This document shows, piece after piece, positions 12,270 to 25,300 of a stretch of DNA of 64,000 nucleotides; positions within the stretch are counted from its first letter, which is position 1, and the number at the start of each line of letters is the position of its first letter. Below the pieces are notes generated by a model. It saw only the letters and a list, made by a program, of their open reading frames with translations, ran no database searches and had not been told where the DNA came from. Origin of the DNA: Bathynomus jamesi (Eukaryota > Arthropoda > Malacostraca > Isopoda > Cirolanidae). The DNA is taken from the NCBI GenBank assembly GCA_023014485.1, contig JAJOZX010000194.1:1164501-1228500 (forward strand). The letters are read 5' to 3'. The position numbers and the translations under genes were made by a program.

Positions 12270-15200
12270 GGTGTCCCAGAATTAACTATCTATTTCAATG
12301 AAATCGGACAAATTTTTTAAAAACACACTTTTATTTGTTTATCATGTTTAATATGTGTTAAAAATGTATAAATTTCTAAATTTTTTTCATAATTTTATTT
12401 TCATAATTTTTTCATTATCTGTCCAATGAAAGACCGTCTGAAGTCATAGAATGGCAAAGAGACTCTCCAAAAGTTAACGTGTGGCTTGGAATGACCAAAT
12501 CCAAAATTTATGGCCCATTCTTCTTTGCGGAAGCAACTGTAACAGGTACCGTCTACCTTGATATGCTTCAGCAGTTTCTCGAACCACAGCTTCTTGATGA
12601 TGGCATTCTTGATAATGTTGTGTTTCAACAAGATGGAGCACCATGTCATTATGCTCTAATTGTTCGAGAATACATCAACAGACGCCTTCCGAATCGGTGG
12701 ATTGGACGTGGAGGACCTCGACCTTGGCCTCCGCGTTCTCCGGATTTGACACCCCTGGATTTCTTTGCATGGGGTTTCATAAAAACAAAGGTTTATCGCC
12801 AAAAGATCAATGCTTCTTGTTGAAACACAACGTTATCAAGAATGCCATCATCAAGAAGCTGTGGTTCGAGAAACTGCTGAAGCATATCAAGGTAGACGGT
12901 ACCTGTTACAGTTGCTTCCGCAAAGAAGAATGGGCCATAAATTTTGGATTTGGTCATTCCAAGCCACACGTTAACTTTTGGAGAGTCTCTCTGCCATTCT
13001 ATGACTTCAGACGGTCTTTCATTGGACCAGATAATGAAAAAATTATGAAAAAAATTTAGAAATTTATACATTTTTAACACATATTAAACATGATAAACAT
13101 AAATAAAAGTGGTTTTTAAAAAATTTGTCCGATTTCATTGAAATAGATAGTTAATTCTGGGACACCCTGTATATATACAGGGCGTCCCAAAAAATGTATA
13201 CACACTTTAAATACTTATAAAGGCAGTGTTTATTAAAATACATTTCATTTTCAAAATGTAATAGAATCTACAGACATTATTTAATTGTTTTGTCAACGCC
13301 TGTTTTCAAACTGACGTCCGTTCTGGTCCAGGCACTGCTGATAACGCGAAGCAATGGAATCGCAAACATCACGAAACATTTCGTTTGGTATTTGTGTGCA
13401 TTCTCGTTCAATGGCTGCTCTCAATTCAGCGACTGTTGCAGGTTTTATAGCGTAGACTTTGTCTTTTAGTATCCCCATAAAAAAAAGTCTAGTGGTGTGA
13501 GGTCTGGTGAACGCGGAGGGTATTCTACGAAACCCCTTCGTCCAATCCACATCACATCCACATCGTGCCAAGTACCACTCGCAATACTCCACTCTTCGGT
13601 CCGGATCATCATCTTCATTAATAGCATGGACTAATCTTGGAATGTAACTTTTCCATTGACAGCGCTTCAAAATGCGTTGGACAGACGATTCTGAAATTCC
13701 TACCTCACGACTCGCTTGCCGCACAGATTTTCTTGGACTTTGGTGATACATTTCCAGTACTCTTTCTTGCTTTGTGGGGCTTGTCGATGTCCGTGGTCTT
13801 CCGGAACGCTTCTTGTGGACATTCTGAACAGTTCCATCGGCTTCAAACTTATTTCTAATTCGAGTGATGGTAAGTCGCGTTGGTGGATCTGTTTGAAACT
13901 CCCTCCTAAACTGTCTTTGCACTTCAACTGCGTTTTCACATTTCCAGTAGCATTTTAGAATGAATTTCCTTTGTTCAAAGCTTAGTCTGACTGCCATTAT
14001 TAATTCTAATGGGTTTAACTTGGAAAGAAAGAAACATCAATTGAGCTATCAGCTGTTAAAGTGTGTATACATTTTTTTGGGACGCCCTGTATATATGCGG
14101 CTTCTGATTCCTCCCAGTCCCAGCCAGCACCAAAGCGGTGTTAAGTTCAATTTTATGGCTGCTCCAGCTCCCTCTACATCTTCTCAGAACCCTATTGTCA
14201 GCCAGGTGGACAGCTACCTTGACCAGCCCTGTATTGATGAGGACGACTGCAATCCCCCGACATGGTGGAGGGACAATGCGCATCTGTATCCTGACGTGTC
14301 TGTTCTTGCTGCCAAGCATCACTGCTTCCAGTGTACTGGTGGAGCGCTTATTCAGTAGGATAATGAAACAAAAATGCTATAATGGTGAAAAACTTGATAA
14401 TGATAAACCTTGTAATGACCCCATGTCTGAATTATAGTGTGTAAAGAGTGGCTGAAAAACGTGCATTTTCAGTTTAATTGGTGAAAGAAATGAATGAAAA
14501 ATAAATGGTAAAATTGCAATTTTCTATCCACATTTCATTATTTAGTATAGGGTCTGGCCTAGAGTTCGTATAAATTTCTGGGTGCAGAGGTTTTGACGAC
14601 TGATTAGACTAATTTTGGGGCGTAGAATCCGAATTTTTCTATGCCATCGCACCAAATTGGTGTGAAAGTGGTCAAAATTGGCAAAAATGGCAAAATTTTA
14701 TCAGTTTTTCGTATTTTTGTCATATTCTTGAGTTGAAAATTTTTTTAAGGGCAATTGTTTGATAATCTGTGTTGTAACATACTGCTGCCTGAACCAAGAA
14801 AACTGACAAAAATGTCAAAAAATAACAGCAAAAATAGCAAAAAATTAAGTAAATATTGTCAAAAAATCGCAAAAATGAAATTTTTGCCTATTTTGGTGCA
14901 TAAACTAGCTCTGACCAATCTTATCGAACTAAATAGTCAAGAAATTAGATATTAATAGCTCTACTAAAATTTCCTAACAAAAACATGTACAAATGTCTAA
15001 ATTTTGGGTTACAATGATTAAAAATGGTTGTAGAATATTTGAAAAAATAAACAAAATATAAAAAATAGTGCTAATTTTATAAAACTCTTAGGTTTGCATG
15101 TTGTAAAAGACTGTGAGATAAGATCATGTATTATTTCTGATGATGAAGTTGACTGAAAATCTTGCAAAAGTTGAAAGGATTGAGACAGAGTATATATCGA

Positions 15201-18200
15201 AGCCTTAAAGTCGTCCCATTGCTCTTGTTCTGCAACCATAATTGAAATTTTAGTTGCAGCATCTTGATATAAGTTACGGTGTTCATCGACACTCAAAAAC
15301 CCATCGAACATAATGCTTGTTATTGCTTCGTGCACGAAAGATAATCCTTGCTTGGCTCTCACATAATAATTGCCATTCATAACGGATTTTACTGTGTCTG
15401 GACCAATGTTCCCTCTAATTTTTTAGTCCGTGTGCGCAAGAAATTTCGTGTGCATACATTTAGATTCATGGTAAAAAATTGTGCAAACTTTTCTGAGCGC
15501 TATTATCTTCAAAATGAAATATATATAAATATTAAATACTTAATAAATATTATTTCCATAAGGTGATAGCTTGAACATTACGGTACTATTAAATGGATAT
15601 TAAAAAACTGTTTACAATATTATATATTCTTAAAAAAGAAGACATTTTATCCATTCTAAAAATGAATAAAATAAAAAATAGTAAAATAAAATTCAACAAT
15701 ATAAAGAATTAAATAAAAATAACATTAATTGAAAATGACTATTTTAGTTATCATTTCTCAAAACAATTTTTAGCAATTTAAACTAAACTATCAAGATTAA
15801 TACATGATTTTATCCATTCACCAAATAGGAATAAAATAAAAAATAATAAAATTCAATAAAATAAAATATAAACAAAATAACATTAAACGAAAGTGCCTTT
15901 CATTTAAGTATGATTATGATTTCTCCCTACGGTCTTTAGCATTTACCCATTCCAAATAAACTATGAAGATTAATTAATACATCCGTCATCATTCAGGTAA
16001 CTTTTAATTCGCATGAGCATATCCAATGATTTTCTTTCAAGCGGTTTCTTAATTTGTTCTTTATAGAATTCATTAAACTGAAATATTTGAAATTACTTCA
16101 TTTATTGTCTTGGCTCATGATACGCTTGAGCCTGTGCGCATTTTATTTTGCTGTGTGCGCGGGTTTCACAACGCGTGTGCGCGCGCACACCTTAGAGGGA
16201 ACATTGGTCTGGACCGAAATATTCGCTTTCAACCAAAACAGATTCACTTCCCGATATATGAAGATAAGATCCAATACAAGCAAGTACAATCTTCTCAAAA
16301 TGGAATCCACCCAATCCGATAAACAAATTATTGAACAGATCTTTCTTCAGGAGCTGAATTTCCTTCGCAATAGCATAAACGCCTTCATTACACCACAGTG
16401 CACCGTATGGCTTATTCTGCTGCTTAAGCACGTCCTGAAAGTTAATCATTGTTGTAAAAATGGTATCAAATTCAGTTGCTTTGTATGGCAGTATGGGAGT
16501 GAACGCAATAGTTGTAGGCTTCAAGCTATCTCCTACAAAAGGGCTTTTGACAGCAACAAAGCTTGGAACAAAGTCATCATTATCAGTACTTGAGTTAGTT
16601 GAAGAGCCCTGTATTATTGTGGTTCTATGTTTGTATCGCATCACAAACCACAGGAAATGGTCGAGATTAACAGTCTCTAGTAAATGATCGTTTGCCTTGT
16701 ATTCAGACTTGGAAATCTTGACTTATTGTACCTCGTTCATGTCTTGGTCCAATCGAGATAATTTCTTGGCAAGGAAGAACGCTTTGTAACTTGCCAAACC
16801 GGAGGGTTGACTCTGGAGCTTCACTGATCATTAGTATGCTGTTGTGTTGGTGCAGAGCTTAATGGAGCATTTTGGAATAAAACTAGCACCGCATCGTGTG
16901 TCGAACCAATTCCAGACAAGGTATTTTCCAAGGTGTCAAAATTATCCATTGCTGCTTGAATTAGATGGTTTTGATCAAATACTGGAGGAACTGGAACTCT
17001 ATGTGAACCACACAAAGATATTGTACGTTTTGCTAGTGCAAAATTTATTTTGCAAATTTCTTGATATCCTACGGACCTACACAAATGCTCCGTTTGTTTG
17101 CAATTTCAATAAGATCTTTAGACTGTGACAGGTTATGTATAGTTTGAGCAAATCCGACATGCAATGGGGTGGGCTCCAAACCATTATGAAGGATGTAAAA
17201 CAACATCTGGAAGATAGTGTCACACCAGCATAAACTGATTGTTGCTATCTGATACATTCCGGGTGGAAAACAAATGCTTAAGAAATTCCATCCATATTGG
17301 AGGACGTTCATTTTGGAAGCGCTTTAAGGCTAGATCAAGATCGTTTGGATCACAATATGTAGCTAGAGCGTAAACCAAAACTGTAAGTTTTTAACTCTTT
17401 CCTTATGTCCTTAGCCACGTTTTCGACAGATGATTTCCGCAAAGTTTCAACAATTCTTGCACACTCAATCTGGACAGAATAAACCATCTGGGATTTCCGT
17501 TTGTTGCTAGGATATGTAAAATGGTGTCCTTAAATTTGTCTATAAGCAGGCTCTTAACCAAATAGTTACTGATAGATTCATCCTGGTTCAGCTTTTTATT
17601 GATCTCTTGTCTCAAGTAGATGACACTGTATCCACAGCTTGTGAATTCTATTTTTGAGTACATCATTAAACGCTTCTTGAACTATGTCAGTAGAACCCAT
17701 AACTTCATTTTCTTGCTGTCTGTTTTCCAAAATCGTCTCTATTCTGCGATCATAGGCTGCAAAATGCTTCTTTATACAATTATTATGATAGAATCAAAGG
17801 TGGGCAGGACCGAGTTCCAAAAGAACCGAACTCCATGAACTCGGTCCTTTTTAAGGACCGTGAGCGGGAAAGTCGGTCCTTTTCTCAGTGAGGACCGAAA
17901 TGAGGAGCGACGGTCCATTTTTAAGCAATTCCGGAAGGTCTTTTTTAGTGTGTTTAGTGATTACTTGAAGTTCTAAAGAAGATGGATCGTTTCCTCCAGA
18001 AGACTCCGAAAGAGACTGAGACTGAACTGAAACTTGTTTCAACACCTGAAGGACTTGTTCATCAAGTTTAACACGCCTATCCCATCCAGTGCCGCCGTGG
18101 AGAGGCTCTTCTCTTTGGGGAAGGACTTCCTCAAGCCGAAAAGGTCAGGGCTCAGTGACAGCCATTTTGAAATGCTAGTCTTCTTGAAGGGAAACTCAAG

Positions 18201-21200
18201 CATTTAGCTTAATAACTTTTTTTCATCATTTATGTATTGTATTAATTATAATTTACGTTAATAAAATTAAAGATTTCCGGTGTCTTTAATTTCATTTTTC
18301 ATTTTAATCAAATTTGTCACTTATTATATATAAGGACCGAGGACCGAGTCGTTCCTAGGTCCTATCTTCAGAAAGGACCGGGACCGTCGGTCCTTTATGA
18401 GGCCCGGGTGCCCACCTTTGGATAGAATACATCTGCAGCGAATACATCTTTGTATTCGTTCAACATCGCTACTCTGGTAAAAACATCGTCTTGGAACAAG
18501 TGAGCATAACTCAATAACTTTTGGGCACGACCTGGAGTACATATCCGAAACAAATCATGGTCAATGTTTCCACCTTTCAATTTGACTCGAGCTGAACCAC
18601 AAAATAAGGGGTTCCAAAAAACCTTAGCCCCCCCCCCCCCATTTGCAGCTTACATGTTTACTTATATCGAAATAGTTTTTAGTGATTATAAAAATATATA
18701 AAATTCTTTATTTATTGCAGGTATTAAAATTACTCTAGCTGATAGTGATAATATAATGGCTTCTCAATTAATTGGTGATTCGGAGAGGCAACGTGTGATG
18801 CTCGAGCCACCTTTATAACACGTTCATGGGTTGCCAAAAAGTTGCGAAGAAGTGAGGACTTCGTCAAAAGAAATTGGAATAAAACTTTGGATGAATGTGA
18901 AATGGATACAACCAAATCTGGGCGCCCAAATTTGCCACTCTCTCTGGAAACAAAGGACATCATTGAAAGCGGTACGCATAAGCGGAAAAACAGCTGTGCT
19001 AAATTTTCTAGAGAGATCGAAGTGTTGAGAGGAAAGATCGTTAGTGGTGAGATCATTCGACTGTACCGTCATAGGCAAGGTTTAAAGCCTTGGCATGAAC
19101 TTCCAAAGCCAAGAAAAACTCAACTTAACATCGATGACAGAATGTGGTTTGTCCATTATCTTGAAGATTGGGATGTGGATGATTTCATGCATTTAGCTGT
19201 CTCCGATTAATTTTTTGTTTGCGTAACACGTCGGCCTAACTACCAAAATGATCGAGTGTAGGCCACAACACCAGATGAAATCGATGACAATGAACATCAT
19301 CGCGAATTATTAAAAAGTCCAGTCTGTGTTGGTGTGTTTTTGTTCACTGCAAAGGAGCTCATGTGGGTGCTGAAGCCAAATGGTCAGAGTTGGGATGGAC
19401 AGTATTTTCGTGATACTATTCTATCCCAGCATGTCATTCCTTTTCTAAGAAAATCAAACAATGGTATGGATGTCGCTCAGGTCACACTTCTGCAAGATAA
19501 GCCCCCCTGCTTTAAGGCATTAGCCACTCAACAGTTGTTGCGGAACCATGAGATCGATTTCTTTGGAAATGAAGAATGGCCAGGAAATTCTCCTGACCTG
19601 AACGTCTGTGAACACATTGGATCAGTTATAAAGGACAAGGTTGAATGTCTCTTGTTTCAAGAACCTGCAGCAAATCGATTTTCGAAGGATACAATGACGC
19701 AACACATTGAAACTGTTTTAGCAAATTTGCGTAACGATCAAGATCTATTCACGTCACTTTTGGCAAGCTACCCAAAGCGAATTCAGGCTGTCTTGGAAGC
19801 CAATGGCGGGAACACCAAGTTTTAATTGTTTCTCATTAAATGCAGGATTAAATTCTCTTTTGTAAGGTATGTTTAGTTTTACTGTACCTCTAATGGTTTA
19901 GGCCATGGGCGGGGGTCTAAGGTTTATTGGAGCCCCGTACACACTTTCATATCCTTGATATGCTGTGTTTTAATCCTTTTGCTTGAACTATTTTCTGGAG
20001 GAGTTAATGCTTCCCCTAAGGAGGAATCGGAGGGTTCAGATTCAGCATTTTTAGACTTCTGGCTACGTTCAACGAACTTTTTATATGTTGCATAGCACGA
20101 AGTGCTGTGATACTGGATATAAGGAGTCTGACTCTCAGTAAGAGCTTTCAAACGCTTGCTTCTGTCATCATTTGGGTACGCAGAAGCCAACTGAAGCAAA
20201 TTTTTTATTCCATGTTCTTCGTTGCTCAAATATTTCTCTCCACTTGGGCTTTTGTTCTTCTGGCACAAGATACATTTACCAAGGTTTGAGCTATGCTTCT
20301 TTTCTGGCACAAGTTGACATACATCCTGAAAAAATAAAATATACTAAGACTTCTTGCAATTGCAATTATAATAAACTGGTTCTATTCTACAGTATACATA
20401 TAAAAATTCATTTGTAACACATTGGTCTTTATATTTGTTTTAAGTATTCAATTCGATTATTACTTTCCATGATCTATCATCTGTTGAATCACATAATGAA
20501 TACAGGGATCCTCAATTTGTAGCTACTCCCAATACTAAACCTGAAACACAATAAATATGACTTAGTTACTCTAAAAAAATCAAATAGATCGATTCTATAA
20601 GAAGTTCAAGCATTTTACAACAAGCAAGCCTAAGAATAACATAAAATTACTACTATTTTTTTTATATTTTCGCTATTTTTCCAAGTATTTTACAACCATT
20701 TTTATCGATTTATACCCGAAATTTAGACATTTGTGCATACTTTGTTTTAATAAATTCTTGCAGAGCTATTAATATCTAATTTCTTGACTATTTAGTTTGA
20801 TATGATTGGTTAGAGCTAGTTTATGCACCAAAATAGCCAAAAATTTCATTTTTGCAAATTTTTGACAATATTTACTTAATTTTTTACTATTTTTGCTGTT
20901 ATTTTTTGACATTTTTGTCAGTTTTCTTGGTTCAGGCAGCAGTTTGTTACAAAAACAGATTCTCAAACAAAAAATTGCCCTTAAAAATTTTTTTCAACTC
21001 AAGAATGACAAAAATACAAAAAACTGATAAAATTTTGACATTTTTGCCAATTTTTTGCCATTTTGACCACTTTCGCACCAATTTGGTGCGATGGCATAGA
21101 AAACTCCGCCCCCAAGATTAGTCTAGATCAGTCGTCAAAACCTCTGCACCCAGAAATTTATACAAACTCTGGGCCAGATCTTAGACTAATTAGGACAGTT

Positions 21201-22302
21201 CTGCTTTTGAGATTTTTCCTTGTTTGATCGCACGTGTCACCGGACCATGGTGGGTCAGATTTTTGCATACTTTAAGCCCTGTTCTTTCGTTAACAATATA
21301 AACAACAAAACAAATTTCATTAACATTTTCAAGTCCCTGATGGCCTGTTCGAGTAGAAAAAAAATGGGTACTTGTGGGTTATCTGTCGCCACTTTTTAAT
21401 TTAATTTTCCAACTTTTTCACAAATACAGATGTGTGTTATCATGTTGCCATTTTTACAAAAATATTGTTTTTACGCCTCGTGAACAGGCTCTCATCGATC
21501 TCAACCACTATTCCTCCTAACCTAACCTAACCTTAGGTTAGGTTAGTGTGTGGTTAGGTTAGTGTGTGGTTAGGTTAGTGTGTGGTTAGGTTAGAAGGAA
21601 TAGTGGTTGAGATCGATGAGAGCCTGTTCACGAGGCGTAAAAACAATATTTTTGTAAAAATGGCACCATGATAACACACATCTGTATTTGTGAAAAAGTT
21701 GGAAAATTAAATTAAAAAGTGGCGACAGATAACCCACAAGTACCAAAAAATGGATATACAATTTGGGTTTATAAAATTAAAATAATAATAATTAATCTTT
21801 ATTGAAAAAGAACACATTACAAAAGATATACATCCATACTGGTTTACGCAATGTTGGGATTAACGATTAACTTTTGTAGTTTAATTACAGTATTCTTATC
21901 TGAATATGACGTTGGGAAGCATTACAGCTTTTCAGGCGAAAGTCTTCGAGATTCATTTCTATTTTTACATAAGGAAAATATGAAATGTAAATAGAATTTG
22001 TTGGAAATAAAATAATGTTCCATTTAGTGAACTCTCTCATTACGAGTGAAAATTGAAATAATCTTTAAAGTAATAGAAAATGATAATAGAAATAATAATG
22101 GAAATAATAGAAAAGAAAATGGTGAACGATACAAATCATGATATACAATCTTAGTTACAGTGATGCATATTATAACTGGCGTAATATATTGGAAACTTTT
22201 AACACATATAATTTATTTCGTTTATGATTGCACCCATTTAAAATTGTGAATTTTGCATATATAATAGGTGATTTTCATTGTCTAGTAATATTTACAAATT
22301 GC

Positions 22303-22342
<40 letters not shown>

Positions 22343-25300
22343 AGTAGAAGTTTATAAAGTCAACATAATATTAACATTAAAATAAAATCAACATAATAAG
22401 ATGGTTTAATATGAAAATTATAAAGTACAACTTAATATAGAATTATTATTATGATATAGAGTAGGACAGTGGCGGCGGAACATCAACGCGCAAGAAGGAG
22501 GCCAACTAGGATTGATTAGCATACCACTACTAGACTAGCAGGTTCACACAATCTAGTGAATGTAAAGTGCTACAGTTATGAACTTAAAATTTACGAAATA
22601 TGTTATATAGCCAAAACAAAGTGAATGTTTACTTACTTTTTTACTTTGAAAAACTTTTTTCAAAGTTTAAAATATCAAAATATCTTCGCTGGCAAGGGGG
22701 CCTGGCCCCCCCTCCCGTTCCGCCGCCTATGGAGTAGATGACAATAGTTTAGAATATTTAGAGATTAGCAAGTTAGAGGAAAATGTAAATTTGTGGATAA
22801 CTTAAGTTTTGTATTTTTCATGGAATGTAAAATAATTTTATAGTTACACTTTGAAATGAGTATAAAGGATCATAAACAGTGTTTTTTGTACGTTCAATTT
22901 TCTATAAATATAAATTGTTTTGTAATGAACATTTTAAAATTTCAAAGAACCGGTAAGATAATCTGCTAAATTTGGCCGATGCCGATGCCCCCAAAATGGC
23001 TGATTCTGCCAATGATGATTAATTGATACACAACTAGTTTAGAGAGAACTTGAACAGTTTTTTCACTGAAAACCAATTCGTGAGGGCCTTATTTCTTTCT
23101 GAATGAAATCTTTCAATAAAGATGAAAAGATTATTTATTTGAATTCTTGAAATTTTGTTTCGTTTGTTGCAGCTTTTGACCCGTCTATGCTGAATGGAAC
23201 GTCCTATCTCGTTAATACGGAGGGATATAAATTGCCAGATTTCAACCCATTTGATTCATCTGTCATCAGGTGAGTAATATAATCAACTATACTCGAGACA
23301 GATCACTAATCGTTAGGATCATTATTGATGACAATAACGGCTAACTGTAAGATGATTAACAGTTTAGTGTAGGAGCTGGGAACACTTTAGTGTGGCGTCG
23401 TGCTTCGGAAAACACGTTAAGACATAGCAAATTTCTACGGGATAACATTACTCGGTACAAAACTATAATAGATACTGATACCCTAAACATAAACATTATT
23501 CTTCGATCTTAAAGGTTATAATTAACTAACTTGGATTTTGCAGCATCACCAAGTCTTTGTCGTATAACACTATAGTCCAGGCAATTTGTAGTTAGACCTG
23601 GGCAAAATTGCTTCAGAAGCTTTCTAAACTGTTTCCAGCTCAGGAACCATTGCCGAATAACATATCCAAAATCCGACAAAATTGGACCCCGGGAACACCC
23701 CCAAAAATGAAATTCAAAATGGCGGACTGGATGTTTCCTACGAAAAAAAAAATATATAATTTACGCTTTTATTTATAGAGATACATTTGATGCTTTTTCT
23801 TTCAGTTGTAGTTTTAAATAATTCAACAATATACAACACAACCAGTTATTACGCAAATATAATGTTATATAGCTTTTTACAGATTTTTATAATCAATAAA
23901 CAACAATTATTTTTTTCCCAGTTTCAAGTTATGTTCATTACAGAAGAAGTGATACCTGGTCACAAACATACAGAAATTAATCCTCTTCATCACTATCATC
24001 GGATAGATTACCGGTACTTGGGTTGTTATCGCAACCACTGATTTGGCACTCGCCACAAGCGGCTGAACAGGGCATTCCATTACGCTTGCATCCACATCTT
24101 GAAGTAGCACATTTCGTCTTGCAGGAGCAGCGGATCATGTTGAGTAGATAATTTGGAGCTGGTGGCTTGTCGCAGGCTGTAGGGTAGTAGGAATTATTCT
24201 TTACATACCAACCCCACTGTTCTGCATCGATCTTCTCTTCTGTAGACGTCCAGATTAGTATTTGAAAGTATGTGCGAAAGCTGTGGTACTTTGTGGACGC
24301 ATCGGTAGGTGGCAAACGTTCGGGTGTAACAAAAGATTTAGCTGTAGCTACCTTTTCAACTAACATTCGATGACGTAGTGCGTTAGTGGATTCAAGTGTT
24401 TTGCAGCCATACAACAGAAGCATTGCCTTTCTTCCAGCGGCTTCAATGTCTGAGTGTTGGCAACAATCAGAACAGAATGTATTTGCAACTGAACGGAGTT
24501 CAGCCACCTTCATCAGTGTGTCGAATGCTTTGGCTTTACCGATCGAAAAAATTCTGGATGTGCTATCACAGCCCGTGAAAGCATGCACAAACAGGAGATA
24601 CTTGCAGATGTCATTGCCTAACAATGATTGAATGCTGAGAATATCATACACAGGATTAGGAGATGGTCCCCGTCTTATATCGCTGCGATAGTACAACTTG
24701 AAACCACTGTCCTTGGCATGGTACAGAAGGAGAATCAGCAAGTCGGTGTCTTCCCCTATTACTGTTGTAGTTGCATTTTCTGATGAGGAAACTGCTGCAC
24801 GAACGATGTCCACATCAGCATCCCCATCTGCGTTGTGAACAGTACACCCGTGCTTCTTCAACATCTCACCTACGAGGGAAATAAATGCTTGCTTGTTGTT
24901 TTCATTAGCCAAGAAGTGTTCCTTCTGGCCAACAAACTTCATGCTTGGACTGAGATTCACATTTCTGCTTGTCTTGGTGCTGCGTCTTCTGTGGGTCATG
25001 TCCTTGATCGTAGGAGAGCTGCTGTAACCATCAAAAACAATGATTGCTTTTCCATATGTTTTCAGAGTGAAATCGGCATACGAGTTGGCGATGCTGTCAT
25101 ATGTTTCATCTTGACGCCAGGAAACACGATGTAGTAGAGATCCACCATCCAATACGTACTGGTCTGTGCACTGAATTTCTTGAACTTCTTCCATGCGTAA
25201 AGTGTCAGTGTATTTGATTATTGCATGAGCTAGCTGAGACTTATCGGGTTTCCTCAAGATACTTCGTGATTCGAACAATGCAGGAGGATATGCACACAGT

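Larger units (their letters stand above)
15050..20310 (-). pseudogene. Cysteine-cluster TE protein (Academ-like?), multiply interrupted
   Basis: Reading right to left: [20 protein letters not shown] (20310), [13 protein letters not shown], then across the DD37E insertion [20 protein letters not shown] with a following Cys. Together these make an N-terminal cysteine-rich, zinc-finger-like cluster. Next come [19 protein letters not shown] (18540), across a hAT, a helical segment (17786-17350), [19 protein letters not shown] (about 16950), [18 protein letters not shown] and [19 protein letters not shown] (about 16315), then across another h[21 protein letters not shown] (15380). The DNFD..TLSG..STHD and GLGGFH..KIVLA blocks are ones I recognise from large uncharacterised TE proteins of invertebrates. 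Several stops and frameshifts are present. No nuclease domain was found in this copy. Confidence 0.7.
14548..21183 (-). mobile_element. Long-TIR DNA transposon (tentatively Academ-like), 6.6 kb, carrying three later insertions
   Basis: Inverted repeats of about 500 bp (14548-15045 and 20685-21183) with ends tagggtctggcctagag / taagatctggcccagag and interior AAAATTGG/CCAATTTT-rich stretches. Between them a minus-strand gene encodes a cysteine-cluster protein (15050-20310). Three complete insertions interrupt it: hAT 15404-16206, hAT 17795-18420 and a DD37E element 18607-19937. No target duplication could be fixed. Academ assignment rests on the cysteine-cluster N-terminus and similarity of layout to 23573-27335, so it is an inference. 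Confidence 0.75.

Noticed and set aside
14548..15045. A + strand Lys/Asn/Ser-rich frame in the TIR (with [13 protein letters not shown] sequence), repeated inverted at 20769-20966
   Set aside because: It is present in both inverted repeats and made of AAAA-rich words, so it is a by-product of TIR sequence rather than a gene.
21367..21744. True telomere or interstitial telomere array
   Set aside because: Only a few TTAGG-like units are present, inside symmetrical MITE arms within an intron.
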